54,796 nt of DNA, from contig CANQKX010000007.1 of assembly GCA_947624565.1 (NCBI GenBank), positions 1-54,796 of the forward strand. Reading direction: 5' to 3'. The notes beneath the pieces were generated by a model. It was not told the DNA's origin and did no database searches. It was given only the letters and a program-made list of their open reading frames with translations. The stretch comes from an uncultured Bacilli bacterium (lineage in GTDB: Bacteria > Bacillota_I > Bacilli_A > RF39 > UBA660). This document shows positions 18,289 through 28,804 of this stretch, piece after piece. The stretch's first letter is position 1. The number at the start of each line of letters is the position of its first letter. The translations under genes were made by a program, and so were the position numbers.

Positions 18289-18507
18289 CTAATTTTTAAA
18301 TACATCATCTTTAACATCAAGAATATCATTTACGATATCATTTAATGCTAAATTAATGCTTTTTGACCATTTTTCTTTTACTAGATATTCAAATATTTGT
18401 TTTTCACTTTTTTCTATACCCTTTTTATGTAAAATTCTTTTTTTTACTCTTAAAGCAGGACAAACCCTTTTATATAATTCTTCTACATTTTTAAATTCAA
18501 TATCCAT
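18289..18507 (-). CDS. comN: ComN-like post-transcriptional regulator
   Basis: This 72-residue basic helical protein lies between secDF and spoVB, exactly where Bacillus subtilis has comN (yrzD). ComN is a small protein linked to post-transcriptional control of the comE operon. The C-terminal half, with EKWSKS and LNDIVNDILDVKDDVF, matches my memory of the family pattern of a Lys-Trp-Lys-rich segment followed by VVNDIL. The start follows AGGTGAC. The stop is 13 bases before secDF. Position is the strongest argument; sequence resemblance alone is moderate. Confidence 0.7.
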   Translation of the reverse strand: MDIEFKNVEELYKRVCPALRVKKRILHKKGIEKSEKQIFEYLVKEKWSKSINLALNDIVNDILDVKDDVFKN

Positions 18508-18615
18508 AAATAGTCACCTAATTTTTTGCTTCCTATATAATTATACAAAAAAATATAATTTTTTTAAAGACTAAAAACATATATTTATTATGAAAAGTAT
18601 ATATGGAGAATAAAT

Positions 18616-19905
18616 ATGAGAAAAAGTAAGTTCATAAAAAGTACAATAATATTACTTATTGGTGGATTTATAACTAAAATATTAGGTATGTTTATAAAAA
18701 TTATTACAACAAGAATGATTGGAACAAAAGCAATAGGACTATATATGATGATAATGCCAACATTTAACTTATTTATAACACTTGCTCAAGCAGGTTTTCC
18801 TGTATCAGTAAGTAAAATAGTTTCAGAAGATAAAAAAGATAATAAAAAAATAGTATCATCAAGTATATTTATGTCTGTAATAATAACATTTATATTAATG
18901 ATTGTACTAATATTTATTTCACCAATAATTGCAAGAAGTTTACACAATGAAAGTCTTCGTTTTCCAATAACATGTATCGGATTTACTCTACCATTTATAA
19001 GTATATCAGGTATAGTTAGAGGATATTTTTTTGGTAAAGAAAAAATGTTACCACATGTAATATCTAATACATTTGAACAAATTGTTAGAATTATATTAAA
19101 TATTATTTGTTTACCTCTATTATCATCATTTAATACTGAAGTAATAATAACATTTCTAATTCTAACAAATATAGTAAGTGAAACTATGTCTATATTAATT
19201 TTATATTTCTTTTTACCAAAGAAAATAAAAATAACTAAAGAAATGATAAAACCAGATATTCCAATCATGAAAGATGTATTAAATATATCAATACCAACAA
19301 CAGGATCTAGAATAATTGGTACCATTGGATATTTTTTTGAACCAATAATATTAACTAGTTTTTTACTATTAAATGGATATTCATCAAATTATATTACTTA
19401 TGAATATGGAATTATTACAGGATATGTAATGCCACTTTTAATGCTTCCATCATTTTTTTCAATGGCAATAAGTCAAGCAACAATACCAGTTATTAGTAAT
19501 GGATATGCGAATAATAAAATTAACTATATAAAAACTAAAATAAAGCAATCATTATCTTTATCATTTATTATAGGTTTAATATTTACAATTATTATAATGT
19601 TATTTCCAAACTTTTTTATGAAATTAATATATAATACAAATGAAGGAGTAAACTATATTAGAATTATTGCACCATTCTTCTTATTTTACTACATTCAGGT
19701 CCCACTTGTTGCAGTACTTCAATCATTAAATAAAGCAAAAGAAGCAATGATGAGTACACTTATAGGAATATTTATTAAATTAGGATTAATAATTATATTA
19801 TCATTTTTAAAGATTGGTTTATATCCTCTATTAATTGCAACTATAGCAAATATGATTTATGTTACTATATTTAATTATATAAAGGTCAAAAAAATATTCA
19901 AATAA
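18616..19905 (+). CDS. spoVB: SpoVB-like MATE/MOP flippase
   Basis: This polytopic membrane protein belongs to the polysaccharide/lipid flippase (MOP) superfamily. It begins with a basic segment and GGFITKILGMFIKIITTRMIG, the typical SpoVB/MurJ-like N-terminus. The internal QAGFPVSVSKIVSE and GYFFGKEKM are also typical of the SpoVB/YtgP group. It has 429 residues and about twelve hydrophobic segments, fewer residues than Bacillus SpoVB (about 518). Transport of lipid-linked envelope or cortex precursors is the likely role. It is placed as in Bacillus, next to comN and secDF, but transcribed divergently from them. GGAG lies seven bases before the ATG. Confidence 0.85.
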   Translation: MRKSKFIKSTIILLIGGFITKILGMFIKIITTRMIGTKAIGLYMMIMPTFNLFITLAQAGFPVSVSKIVSEDKKDNKKIVSSSIFMSVIITFILMIVLIFISPIIARSLHNESLRFPITCIGFTLPFISISGIVRGYFFGKEKMLPHVISNTFEQIVRIILNIICLPLLSSFNTEVIITFLILTNIVSETMSILILYFFLPKKIKITKEMIKPDIPIMKDVLNISIPTTGSRIIGTIGYFFEPIILTSFLLLNGYSSNYITYEYGIITGYVMPLLMLPSFFSMAISQATIPVISNGYANNKINYIKTKIKQSLSLSFIIGLIFTIIIMLFPNFFMKLIYNTNEGVNYIRIIAPFFLFYYIQVPLVAVLQSLNKAKEAMMSTLIGIFIKLGLIIILSFLKIGLYPLLIATIANMIYVTIFNYIKVKKIFK

Positions 19906-19928
19906 AAAACTATCTATTGATAGTTTTT
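19905..19928. terminator. Bidirectional terminator between spoVB and the ZIP gene
   Basis: AAAAACTATC (19905-19914), loop TATT and GATAGTTTTT (19919-19928) form a ten-pair stem with A- and T-tracts at its base. It sits between two convergent genes and overlaps both stop regions. Confidence 0.85.
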
Positions 19929-20676
19929 AAAATGCAAAATGATTGATGCACATAAATATAATTCCAATTATAAAAAACAGTGATGTTAATTTATTTTCAT
20001 TATATTTTTTTGATGTTGGAAGAAGTTCATAAAATGATATATGTATCATTATACCCGCTATAAATGCAAATAACATTCCCATAAATGAATCAGTTACAAA
20101 TTTTTGTAAAAATAAATAAGCAATTATTGCACCAAATGGTTCAGATACAGCACTTATAAATGTATATAAAAATGATTTTTTAAAACTTTTAGTAGAATAA
20201 TATATTGGTACAGATATACTAATACCTTCCGGTATATTATGCATTGCAATTGCAAGAGCAAGTGATATACCAAGTTTAGTATCCATACTAGATGCCATAA
20301 ATGTTGCTATACCCTCTGGTATATTATGCAATATAATCGCAAGCATAGAGATTATCCCTACTCTAAATAATTTACCATTATTTTCGTTATTTTCTGGCAT
20401 ATATTTGTCTATTGTCATAGATGTTAAAACACCAATACATAAAAATATTAAAAAAAACATTATACTAACAAAATTTTTATATCTACTTGTTAATAATTCA
20501 ACTGATTCTGGTATTAAATCAAGTAATGATACACATGTCATAACACCTGCTGCAAAAGCTAAAGATGATGAAATTATTTTATTAGTATCTTTCTTTTTAA
20601 ATAATAATACAAACATCCCTACCATAGTTGATAATCCCGCTAATGATGTAATTAAAAAACTATAACCTATATTCAT
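19927..20676 (-). CDS. ZIP family metal transporter (ZupT-like)
   Basis: This is a predicted zinc or other divalent metal importer in the cytoplasmic membrane. Its 249 residues form about eight hydrophobic segments. The ZIP hallmark HNIPEG occurs twice, in HNIPEGIATF near residue 117 and MHNIPEGISI near residue 143, providing the metal-binding His and Glu in two central helices. A C-terminal HISFYELLP is typical of the ZupT/GufA-like subgroup. The start follows AGGTGAAAATAAATG. It converges on spoVB through a shared terminator. The exact metal cannot be told from sequence. Confidence 0.92.
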   Translation of the reverse strand: MNIGYSFLITSLAGLSTMVGMFVLLFKKKDTNKIISSSLAFAAGVMTCVSLLDLIPESVELLTSRYKNFVSIMFFLIFLCIGVLTSMTIDKYMPENNENNGKLFRVGIISMLAIILHNIPEGIATFMASSMDTKLGISLALAIAMHNIPEGISISVPIYYSTKSFKKSFLYTFISAVSEPFGAIIAYLFLQKFVTDSFMGMLFAFIAGIMIHISFYELLPTSKKYNENKLTSLFFIIGIIFMCINHFAF

Positions 20677-20710
20677 TTATTTTCACCTATTATAAATAAA
20701 TGAACTTAAG

Positions 20711-21343
20711 TTATAGTTTAGAACTATCAGTAATTTTTTGTAATATCTTTACTCTTCCATCAAATAAATATTCTATCTTTTTTTCATCTATTACACTAAA
20801 ATCCGGATCCCAATATTTTTTTGCATTTTCATATATTTGTAAAATACTCATTTCTTTATTTGGTAAAAATTGATCACTAGATTTAAATAAATTACCTGTA
20901 ACACTAACTTTAAATAAGCTTCCTTTTTTACTTTCAATATCTAATTTATTTTTCCAATATAATAATTGTTTTGTTTCACAAAGCCAAATGCACTTTTTTC
21001 TACTAGGTAAATTTGGATAATATTTTTTTCTATATTCTTCTAAAACTAACTCTCTTTTAGATAATTCAAAATTTTTTAAAAATCCACTAGCTATTTCTAA
21101 CAATTCTATATACGCTTGTTTATCGTAATTTTCTTTTAAATACTTATCTATTAATACTTCAAGTGGTAGTAATTCTTTCTTATCGTCATTATTTACACAT
21201 ATAGATGTAGAAAAATTTAATATAAAATTATAAAAATTTGAAATAAAATTTTTATCAGTAGTATCGATATCATTACCTACTTGCCATATATCACTATATA
21301 TACCATTATTAAAGTGATACATTATTTTATTGTTAACTTCCAT
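20711..21343 (-). CDS. DUF2441-like protein
   Basis: This 210-residue cytoplasmic protein starts at 21343 (MEVNNK), with GAAGGTG upstream; a GTG three codons earlier overlaps that site. The C-terminal half follows the layout I recall for DUF2441: a Y-rich EEYRKKYYPNLPSR segment near residue 105, an aromatic IWLCET strand, LFKVSVTG, a KYW motif and a closing strand RVKILQKI. The family has no firm function; an ADP-ribosyltransferase-like fold has been suggested to me by the Pro-Ser-Arg and strand pattern but is unproven. The gene has a near-consensus promoter with an operator-like palindrome inside it. Confidence 0.6.
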   Translation of the reverse strand: MEVNNKIMYHFNNGIYSDIWQVGNDIDTTDKNFISNFYNFILNFSTSICVNNDDKKELLPLEVLIDKYLKENYDKQAYIELLEIASGFLKNFELSKRELVLEEYRKKYYPNLPSRKKCIWLCETKQLLYWKNKLDIESKKGSLFKVSVTGNLFKSSDQFLPNKEMSILQIYENAKKYWDPDFSVIDEKKIEYLFDGRVKILQKITDSSKL

Positions 21344-21375
21344 AACAAACACCTTCGAAAATTAATTTGACCTAT

Positions 21376-21404
21376 ATTATACTTTTGACAATTATATTTG
21401 TCAA
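21376..21404 (-). promoter_or_regulatory. Consensus sigma-A promoter of the DUF2441-like gene
   Basis: The minus strand carries a perfect TTGACA (21399-21404), a 17-base spacer and a perfect TATAAT (21376-21381). This is the best-matching promoter I found in the window. Confidence 0.85.
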
Positions 21405-21406
21405 AT
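21383..21406. promoter_or_regulatory. Operator-like palindrome TTTGACAA-n6-TTGTCAAA
   Basis: TTTGACAA and its exact reverse complement TTGTCAAA are separated by six bases. They cover the -35 box and spacer of the minus-strand promoter. Further AATTTGAC half-sites occur at 21364-21371 and 21419-21426, the latter overlapping the -35 box of the plus-strand promoter. The arrangement suggests a repressor that controls both divergent genes. Confidence 0.6.
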
Positions 21407-21421
21407 TAACTATTAAATAAT

Positions 21422-21450
21422 TTGACTTACAATAAATTATATGTTAATCT
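21422..21450 (+). promoter_or_regulatory. Promoter of the 128-aa gene
   Basis: TTGACT (21422-21427), a 17-base spacer and TAATCT (21445-21450) with a TG extension (TGTTAATCT) precede the AAGGAGTG site by about 15 bases. Confidence 0.7.
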
Positions 21451-21478
21451 ATTTAAAGTGTTTTTAAGGAGTGATTTT

Positions 21479-21862
21479 ATGAATGAAATAACTTTAAAAA
21501 AGTATAAATTATTGCTTGAACTTGCTGATAAAGTAGAAGAAATGAAAAAAAGTGATGAATTTATTGATATAGATTTTGATTTAGGAATAAATAAAAACTC
21601 AGGTGATTTTGAAAAACAAAATGATAAAGTATTTAGAATAAATATGTACGTTATTACTAAATTATTTAAATCAGAATATGAAGAAGTAAAGAAAAAAAAT
21701 GAAAAATTTACTTTAGATGAATATTATGATTTTATTGAAAATCTAGAATTACCAGATGCTATTTACGAATTATATATGAAAATGCCTAATATGATTAATG
21801 ATAATAAAATATTATCTTATATAACTGATATACCAAGTTTTATGGGAATTGTAAAAGACTAA
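21479..21862 (+). CDS. Hypothetical protein, 127-128 aa
   Basis: I do not recognise this small acidic protein. It starts at 21479 (MNEITLKKYK), directly after AAGGAGTGATTTT; the open frame extends upstream to a TTG but that stretch is the promoter. It is rich in Lys, Glu, Asp and Tyr, has no Cys, and is likely all-helical (KLLLELADKVEEMKK, KLFKSEYEEVKKKNEK). It diverges from the DUF2441-like gene across a shared operator-like region and might be a partner or the regulator of it, although no DNA-binding motif is visible. Confidence 0.65.
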   Translation: MNEITLKKYKLLLELADKVEEMKKSDEFIDIDFDLGINKNSGDFEKQNDKVFRINMYVITKLFKSEYEEVKKKNEKFTLDEYYDFIENLELPDAIYELYMKMPNMINDNKILSYITDIPSFMGIVKD

Positions 21863-21872
21863 TTAGTCTTTT
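21853..21872. terminator. Bidirectional palindromic terminator
   Basis: The perfect 20-base palindrome with arms AAAAGACTAA and TTAGTCTTTT contains both convergent stop codons. The two proteins therefore both end in KD. Beyond the plus-strand arm lies a T-tract. Confidence 0.85.
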
Positions 21873-22495
21873 TTTATTATATAAACTTCATTATCTTTAT
21901 AAAAAGCATAAAATACATTATCTATATCTACTTTTTTATTACTTAATATCATTTTAATCCATTTTCTATTTTTGTTTATATATTTTAAATTTTTTTCCTC
22001 TATTACACCATCTAGTATTAATGGTAGTGGGAATATATTATTATCTTTATCTTGTTTTTTAAACACAGATAATTTACCATTTGTTTCAAGAATTGCAAAA
22101 TCTACTTCTTCTATTGTTCTTATTCCCTTATCCCTTAATTGTAAAAGTAAATCATTAAGATTATACTTTTGTTTAGTCATTTCATTAAAATTTAATTTAC
22201 CATTTGCAATTATTACACTTTCTTTACCATCTAATATATCCCTAAATTTATTACTTTTTAAAGATAATTTTGCAAATACAATTTGAAAAACTACTAGTGT
22301 AAGTGCTGGAACGATAACAAACCATATTGGATCATCATAATTTTCTATACTAATTGCAATTAATTGAGATATTAACATAGATATTATAAAATCAAATACA
22401 CCAAGTTCTCCAACTTCTCTTTTTCCCATAATTTTATAAGATAATACAACTAATAAATAAAAAAATATAGTCCTAAAAAATATAGTTAGTAACAT
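21863..22495 (-). CDS. YetF/DUF421 family membrane protein (YrbG-like)
   Basis: This 210-residue protein has two to three N-terminal membrane helices followed by a soluble YetF domain. The segment MGKREVGELGVFDFIISMLISQ is highly typical of the YetF family, as is the later RGIRTIEEVDFAILETNGKLSVF in the soluble domain. Bacillus has a YetF-type gene (yrbG) next to spoVB, as here. The molecular role is not established; some relatives are linked to spore germination or envelope functions. The start follows AGGTGATAATATG. Confidence 0.9.
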   Translation of the reverse strand: MLLTIFFRTIFFYLLVVLSYKIMGKREVGELGVFDFIISMLISQLIAISIENYDDPIWFVIVPALTLVVFQIVFAKLSLKSNKFRDILDGKESVIIANGKLNFNEMTKQKYNLNDLLLQLRDKGIRTIEEVDFAILETNGKLSVFKKQDKDNNIFPLPLILDGVIEEKNLKYINKNRKWIKMILSNKKVDIDNVFYAFYKDNEVYIIKKD

Positions 22496-22571
22496 ATTAT
22501 CACCTATTTTATTTTGATTTAAATCATATTATTTTATACATAAGAATAATATTAATTAGTAGGTGATAATT

Positions 22572-22925
22572 TTGAAATATTTAAAAACAATTGGGTTTGA
22601 ATTTATATTATTAATAATTCTAACTTTAATTACAACTATATTATATTACTTTAATTTAATAAGTTCTGGAACTAATAACATTTTAAAAATAATAACTTTT
22701 ATAATAGTTTTTATTTTCACAGGTATATATATAGGTAAAAATAGTAATAAAAAAGGATGGCTTGAAGGATTAAAAATATCAGGAATAAATATATTAATAT
22801 TCTTACTTGTAGCACTGCTATTTAAATATGATTTTAATATACTACAATTTTTGTATTATTTAATTACATCTGTAACTGTAGTTATTGGTAGTATGATAGG
22901 AATTAATTTTAAAAAAAATAAATAA
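22572..22925 (+). CDS. TIGR04086/YrzE-like small membrane protein
   Basis: This 118-residue protein has four predicted membrane helices and a short basic tail. The layout, with GIYIGKNSNKKGW after the second helix and GSMIGIN near the end, fits the TIGR04086 (YrzE) family, and Bacillus yrzE occupies the same spot between yrbG and tgt. I place the start at a TTG at 22572, because the local ribosome-binding pattern AGGTGATAAT runs directly into it; the upstream GTG at 22563 is part of that site. It diverges from the YetF gene and has a strong terminator. Its function is unknown. Confidence 0.75.
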   Translation: MKYLKTIGFEFILLIILTLITTILYYFNLISSGTNNILKIITFIIVFIFTGIYIGKNSNKKGWLEGLKISGINILIFLLVALLFKYDFNILQFLYYLITSVTVVIGSMIGINFKKNK

Positions 22926-22946
22926 AGATATAAATATATCTTTATT
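22921..22946. terminator. Bidirectional terminator after the YrzE-like gene
   Basis: AATAAAGATATA (22921-22932) and TATATCTTTATT (22935-22946) are perfect reverse complements, followed by TTTT. The stem lies between convergent genes. Confidence 0.85.
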
Positions 22947-22961
22947 TTTAGTATATAATTA

Positions 22962-23720
22962 TTAACTTAATTTTTTAACATCTGTAATTTGCTCATTATA
23001 ATAAAATTCAGTATTATTATAATATATATCGTGATTTTCAGTATTTAAAATTATATTACCTATATTTCTATTATGTACAGGAACATAAGCGCATATAAAA
23101 TCAGGTTTTAAATATATATTGCCATCTTTATTTTTATAAAATATAGGATCCGCATTTTCAATTAAACCTTTTACATCTTTTTTTGGTATTTTTATTATAA
23201 AACACCCTCTTGAAAATTTATAACTTTCACAATACTTTATTTCTCTTAAAAAAAACGGAAAATTTGAAAACAATTGTACATGATCATATAAATCTAAATT
23301 TTTATATATTATACCTTTACTAAATATTTGATTTACATCACTAGCGGTTCTATGAATTCCTATTACATATTCATCACTATCATAATCATATAAGTTTTGA
23401 AGTATTTCACCTATTTTTTTACTTATAGAATTATTCATTTCAATATACATATCATTTCTATCATCTTTTAAAAATTTGCTTTCTGGAACATTATATTTTT
23501 TTGGAATTTGATATAAATCATCGTCTTTTAAATTTTTTTCTTCATTTATTTTTTCAAGTATTTTCATTGCTCTAATTACTATTACTTCTTTTGAAGCACT
23601 ATTAAACATTTTCTGTACATAATCTTCATTATATCCTGCTGATAAAAACACACTTGATAGATTATTTGGATTTTCATCATATAATTTTTCTATATCTTCT
23701 TTTTTTATATATTTATCCAT
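22962..23720 (-). CDS. Hypothetical protein with GIHRT motif, 252 aa
   Basis: I do not recognise this protein as a named family. The N-terminal 75 residues are charged and helical. The C-terminal half has a patterned beta-rich core: YVIGIHRTAS near residue 117, then IFSKGIIYKN, a SRGCFIIKIPKKDV strand, and LKPDFICAYVPVHN. An early His-Arg-Thr strand followed by an I-x-x-x-GI turn recalls the opening of ADP-ribosyltransferase-like folds, but no complete catalytic triad can be assigned. The gene starts after AAAGGAGTAA and lies three bases downstream of tgt, so the two are probably cotranscribed. It has no signal peptide. Confidence 0.7.
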   Translation of the reverse strand: MDKYIKKEDIEKLYDENPNNLSSVFLSAGYNEDYVQKMFNSASKEVIVIRAMKILEKINEEKNLKDDDLYQIPKKYNVPESKFLKDDRNDMYIEMNNSISKKIGEILQNLYDYDSDEYVIGIHRTASDVNQIFSKGIIYKNLDLYDHVQLFSNFPFFLREIKYCESYKFSRGCFIIKIPKKDVKGLIENADPIFYKNKDGNIYLKPDFICAYVPVHNRNIGNIILNTENHDIYYNNTEFYYNEQITDVKKLS

Positions 23721-23723
23721 GTA

Positions 23724-26007
<2,284 letters not shown>

Positions 26008-26015
26008 ATTAACTC

Positions 26016-27038
26016 CTACTTAATAAACATTGAATCTCCAAACGAAAAAAATCTATATTTATTTTTAACTGCATCATTATAAGCATTCATTATATTATTT
26101 TTTCCCGCAAATGCACTAACAAGCATTATTAATGTTGATTTTGGCAAATGAAAATTAGTAATAAGACTATCGATTGCTTTAAATTTATATCCAGGATATA
26201 TGAATATATCAGTCCATCCAGAACACTCTTTAAATTCATTATATAAATTCATTATTGTTTCTAATGTCCTAGTTGTTGTAGTACCAATTGATATTATTCT
26301 TTTACCATCTTTTTTTGCTTTATTTAAATTATCTGCAGTTTTTTTATCCATTTCATAATATTCACTATGCATTTTATGATTTGTTACATCTTCTACATTA
26401 ACAGGCCTAAATGTACCAAGACCTACATGTAATGTTATTTCTTCTATTTCGATACCTTTATCTTTTATTTTTTTAAGTAATTCTTTTGTAAAATGTAATC
26501 CTGCAGTTGGAGCAGCAGCACTACCATCTTTTTTTGCATATACTGTTTGATATCTACTTTTATCTTCTAATTTTTCATGTATGTATGGAGGAAGAGGCAT
26601 TTCTCCAAGTTTATCAAGTATTTCAAGTAATATACCTTTATAAATAAATTTAAATCTCCTAATTCCATCTTCTCCTTCATAAACACATTCAAGTTTCAAC
26701 TCATCACTAAAATTAATAATTGTCCCTAATTTAACCCTTTTAGCAGGTTTACATAAACACTCCCATATATTATTTTCTAATTCTTTTAACATTAATACTT
26801 CTATAACAGCATTTGTTTCTTCTTTAATTCCAATTAATCTTGCTGGAATAACTTTAGTGTTATTAAGAACAAGTACATCATTTTCATCTAAATAATTAAT
26901 AATATTATCAAATCTTTCATGAATAATATTACCTGTTTTTCTATCTAAAATTAATAATTTAGAATGATCCCTATTTTTTAAAGGACTTTGAGCAATTAAT
27001 TCTTCTGGTAAATAATAATCAAAATCATCTGTTTTCAT
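26016..27038 (-). CDS. queA: S-adenosylmethionine:tRNA ribosyltransferase-isomerase
   Basis: QueA transfers and isomerises the ribosyl part of SAM onto preQ1-tRNA to form epoxyqueuosine. The start is the second of two close ATGs (27038, [19 protein letters not shown]), which has AGAGAGG at proper distance. The canonical pieces are present: [17 protein letters not shown], the [11 protein letters not shown] core near residue 175, [22 protein letters not shown], and the C-terminal [19 protein letters not shown]. The 341-residue length is normal. It lies downstream of ruvAB, with a hairpin between. Confidence 0.97.
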   Translation of the reverse strand: MKTDDFDYYLPEELIAQSPLKNRDHSKLLILDRKTGNIIHERFDNIINYLDENDVLVLNNTKVIPARLIGIKEETNAVIEVLMLKELENNIWECLCKPAKRVKLGTIINFSDELKLECVYEGEDGIRRFKFIYKGILLEILDKLGEMPLPPYIHEKLEDKSRYQTVYAKKDGSAAAPTAGLHFTKELLKKIKDKGIEIEEITLHVGLGTFRPVNVEDVTNHKMHSEYYEMDKKTADNLNKAKKDGKRIISIGTTTTRTLETIMNLYNEFKECSGWTDIFIYPGYKFKAIDSLITNFHLPKSTLIMLVSAFAGKNNIMNAYNDAVKNKYRFFSFGDSMFIK

Positions 27039-27078
27039 TTTCATGCCTCTCTCTTAAAAAATTATAACATAAATAAAA

Positions 27079-27099
27079 AGAGATTTCTATAAAATCTCT
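27079..27099 (-). terminator. Terminator or attenuating hairpin after ruvB
   Basis: AGAGATTT (27079-27086) pairs with AAATCTCT (27092-27099), and on the minus strand the stem is followed by TTTTTATTT. It overlaps the end of ruvB and separates it from queA. Confidence 0.7.
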
Positions 27100-28102
27100 A
27101 ATCAAACATACTTTTTTGATAATCTATTCCTAAATGTTTATATGCCTTTTCAGTTACTACCCTACCTCTATTAGTTCTTTTTAAAAATCCATGTTGAAGT
27201 AAATATGGTTCATACACATCTTCAATAGTTGTAGATTCTTCACCAATAGAAGAAGCAAGTGCATCTATTCCAACAGGTCCACCATTAAATTTATATATTA
27301 TTGATTTTAATAGATTATGGTCAGTATCATCTAATCCTTCTGAATCTACTTTTAATCTATTTAAAGACTCTTTAGTTATATCTATGTCAATATTACCATT
27401 ACCGTTAACTAACGCAAAATCTCTTACTCTTTTAAGCAATCTATTTGCAATTCTAGGTGTTCCTCTACTTCTTTTAGCAAGTTCAATTGCAGCATTTTCT
27501 TCAATTTTTACACCAAATACATCTGATGTTCTTTTTATTATATTACATAAATCATCAATACTATAATATTCAAGTTTAGAAATAATACCAAATCTATCTC
27601 TTAAAGGTGATGTTAAATCACCAACTCTAGTAGTAGCGCCTACAAGTGTAAATGGTGGTAAATCTATTTTTATACTTCTACTTGACCCATCATTACCAAT
27701 TATTATATCTAAAGTAAAATCCTCCATTGCAGAATAAAGTACTTCTTCTACTATTTTTGGCATTCTATGTATTTCGTCAATAAAAAGTACATCACCAGGT
27801 TCTAATGTTGATAAAATTGCTGCTAAATCCCCAGTTTTTTCAATTGCTGGTCCACTTGCAGTTTTTATATTACTTTCAAGTTCATTAGCAATTATAAATG
27901 CTAATGTTGTTTTACCAAGACCAGGAGGACCATATAAAAGTGTATGATCTAATGGTTCATCTCTTAATTTTGCTGCTTTAATAAATACATTTATATTATC
28001 TTTTACATCTTTTTGACCTATATATTCTCTTAAATATTTAGGTCTTAAAGAAAGTTCATCTTCATCTTCTATAGTTTTTTCTTCATCAAGTATTCTTTCC
28101 AT
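27098..28102 (-). CDS. ruvB: Holliday junction branch migration ATPase RuvB
   Basis: This AAA+ motor drives branch migration with RuvA. The N-terminal [12 protein letters not shown] is typical. Walker A is [11 protein letters not shown] near residue 62, Walker B is VLFIDEIHR near residue 106, sensor 1 is in TLVGATTR, and the arginine finger is in PLRDRFG. The C-terminal winged helix contains GPVGIDALA and [16 protein letters not shown]. The 334-residue length is standard. It lies 10 bases downstream of ruvA, with AAGGAGG at the start. Confidence 0.98.
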   Translation of the reverse strand: MERILDEEKTIEDEDELSLRPKYLREYIGQKDVKDNINVFIKAAKLRDEPLDHTLLYGPPGLGKTTLAFIIANELESNIKTASGPAIEKTGDLAAILSTLEPGDVLFIDEIHRMPKIVEEVLYSAMEDFTLDIIIGNDGSSRSIKIDLPPFTLVGATTRVGDLTSPLRDRFGIISKLEYYSIDDLCNIIKRTSDVFGVKIEENAAIELAKRSRGTPRIANRLLKRVRDFALVNGNGNIDIDITKESLNRLKVDSEGLDDTDHNLLKSIIYKFNGGPVGIDALASSIGEESTTIEDVYEPYLLQHGFLKRTNRGRVVTEKAYKHLGIDYQKSMFD

Positions 28103-28112
28103 ACTAACCTCC

Positions 28113-28664
28113 TTATTTTAATAATAATTTTAGTGCTTCTTTAATTTGATTTTCAATTGTCAATGTACTATCAACATTTGATATTACTCTTTTAATATCT
28201 GAATTTTTATAACCTAAGGATAATAATGCTTGAGTTAATTCATCATTATCTATTTTTACATTTACTTCATTACTAACTAATTTACCTTTTAAGTCAAGTA
28301 TTATTTGTCTTGCTACTTTATCTCCAATTTTAGGGAATTTTTTTAAATATAATATGTTTTCTCTTTCAATCGCATCTATTATTCCTTTTGATGAACCTGT
28401 CGCAAGCATTGGAAGAGCCATTTTTGGTCCAAGTCCTTTAACATCTATTAATTTTAAAAATAAATTTTTATCATCTATTGTTTTAAAACCAAATAAAGTA
28501 TTTTCATCTTCTCTTATATGTTGATATATATATACTTTATATTCTTCATCTATGTTAAATGAATATGGACTTGCAGTATATATTTTATAACCTATTTTAT
28601 TATTTTCTAGTACAATATAATTACTCTCTATACTATCTATCTTTCCTATTAAATATTCGAACAT
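28113..28664 (-). CDS. ruvA: Holliday junction DNA helicase subunit RuvA
   Basis: RuvA binds four-way junctions and recruits RuvB. The N-terminal OB-fold begins [13 protein letters not shown]. The two helix-hairpin-helix motifs are visible at [13 protein letters not shown] near residue 76 and [21 protein letters not shown] near residue 112. The C-terminal domain that binds RuvB ([14 protein letters not shown]) is present but short. Its 183 residues are slightly below the usual 190-205. It heads the ruvA-ruvB pair. Confidence 0.96.
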   Translation of the reverse strand: MFEYLIGKIDSIESNYIVLENNKIGYKIYTASPYSFNIDEEYKVYIYQHIREDENTLFGFKTIDDKNLFLKLIDVKGLGPKMALPMLATGSSKGIIDAIERENILYLKKFPKIGDKVARQIILDLKGKLVSNEVNVKIDNDELTQALLSLGYKNSDIKRVISNVDSTLTIENQIKEALKLLLK

Positions 28665-28765
28665 ATGTTATCACCATATTAATTATAACACAAAAATATA
28701 ATAATGTATAATAATTTTAAAACATGATAAAGTATATTTTTATAAATATATAAATAAAAAAAGAA

Positions 28766-28791
28766 ATACCTAATTTTATAAAATTAGATAT
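28766..28791 (-). terminator. Terminator after obg
   Basis: A palindromic stem around CTAATTTTATAAAATTAG, extended by a few imperfect pairs, is followed on the minus strand by TTTCTTTTTTTA. It lies 14 bases beyond the obg stop. Confidence 0.7.
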
Positions 28792-28804
28792 TATCCTATA
28801 TTAA

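Noticed and set aside
18786-19325. Minus-strand frame of 179 codons opposite spoVB
   Set aside because: It is antisense to a well-supported membrane protein; its Ile-rich composition is the expected mirror of AT-rich coding sequence.
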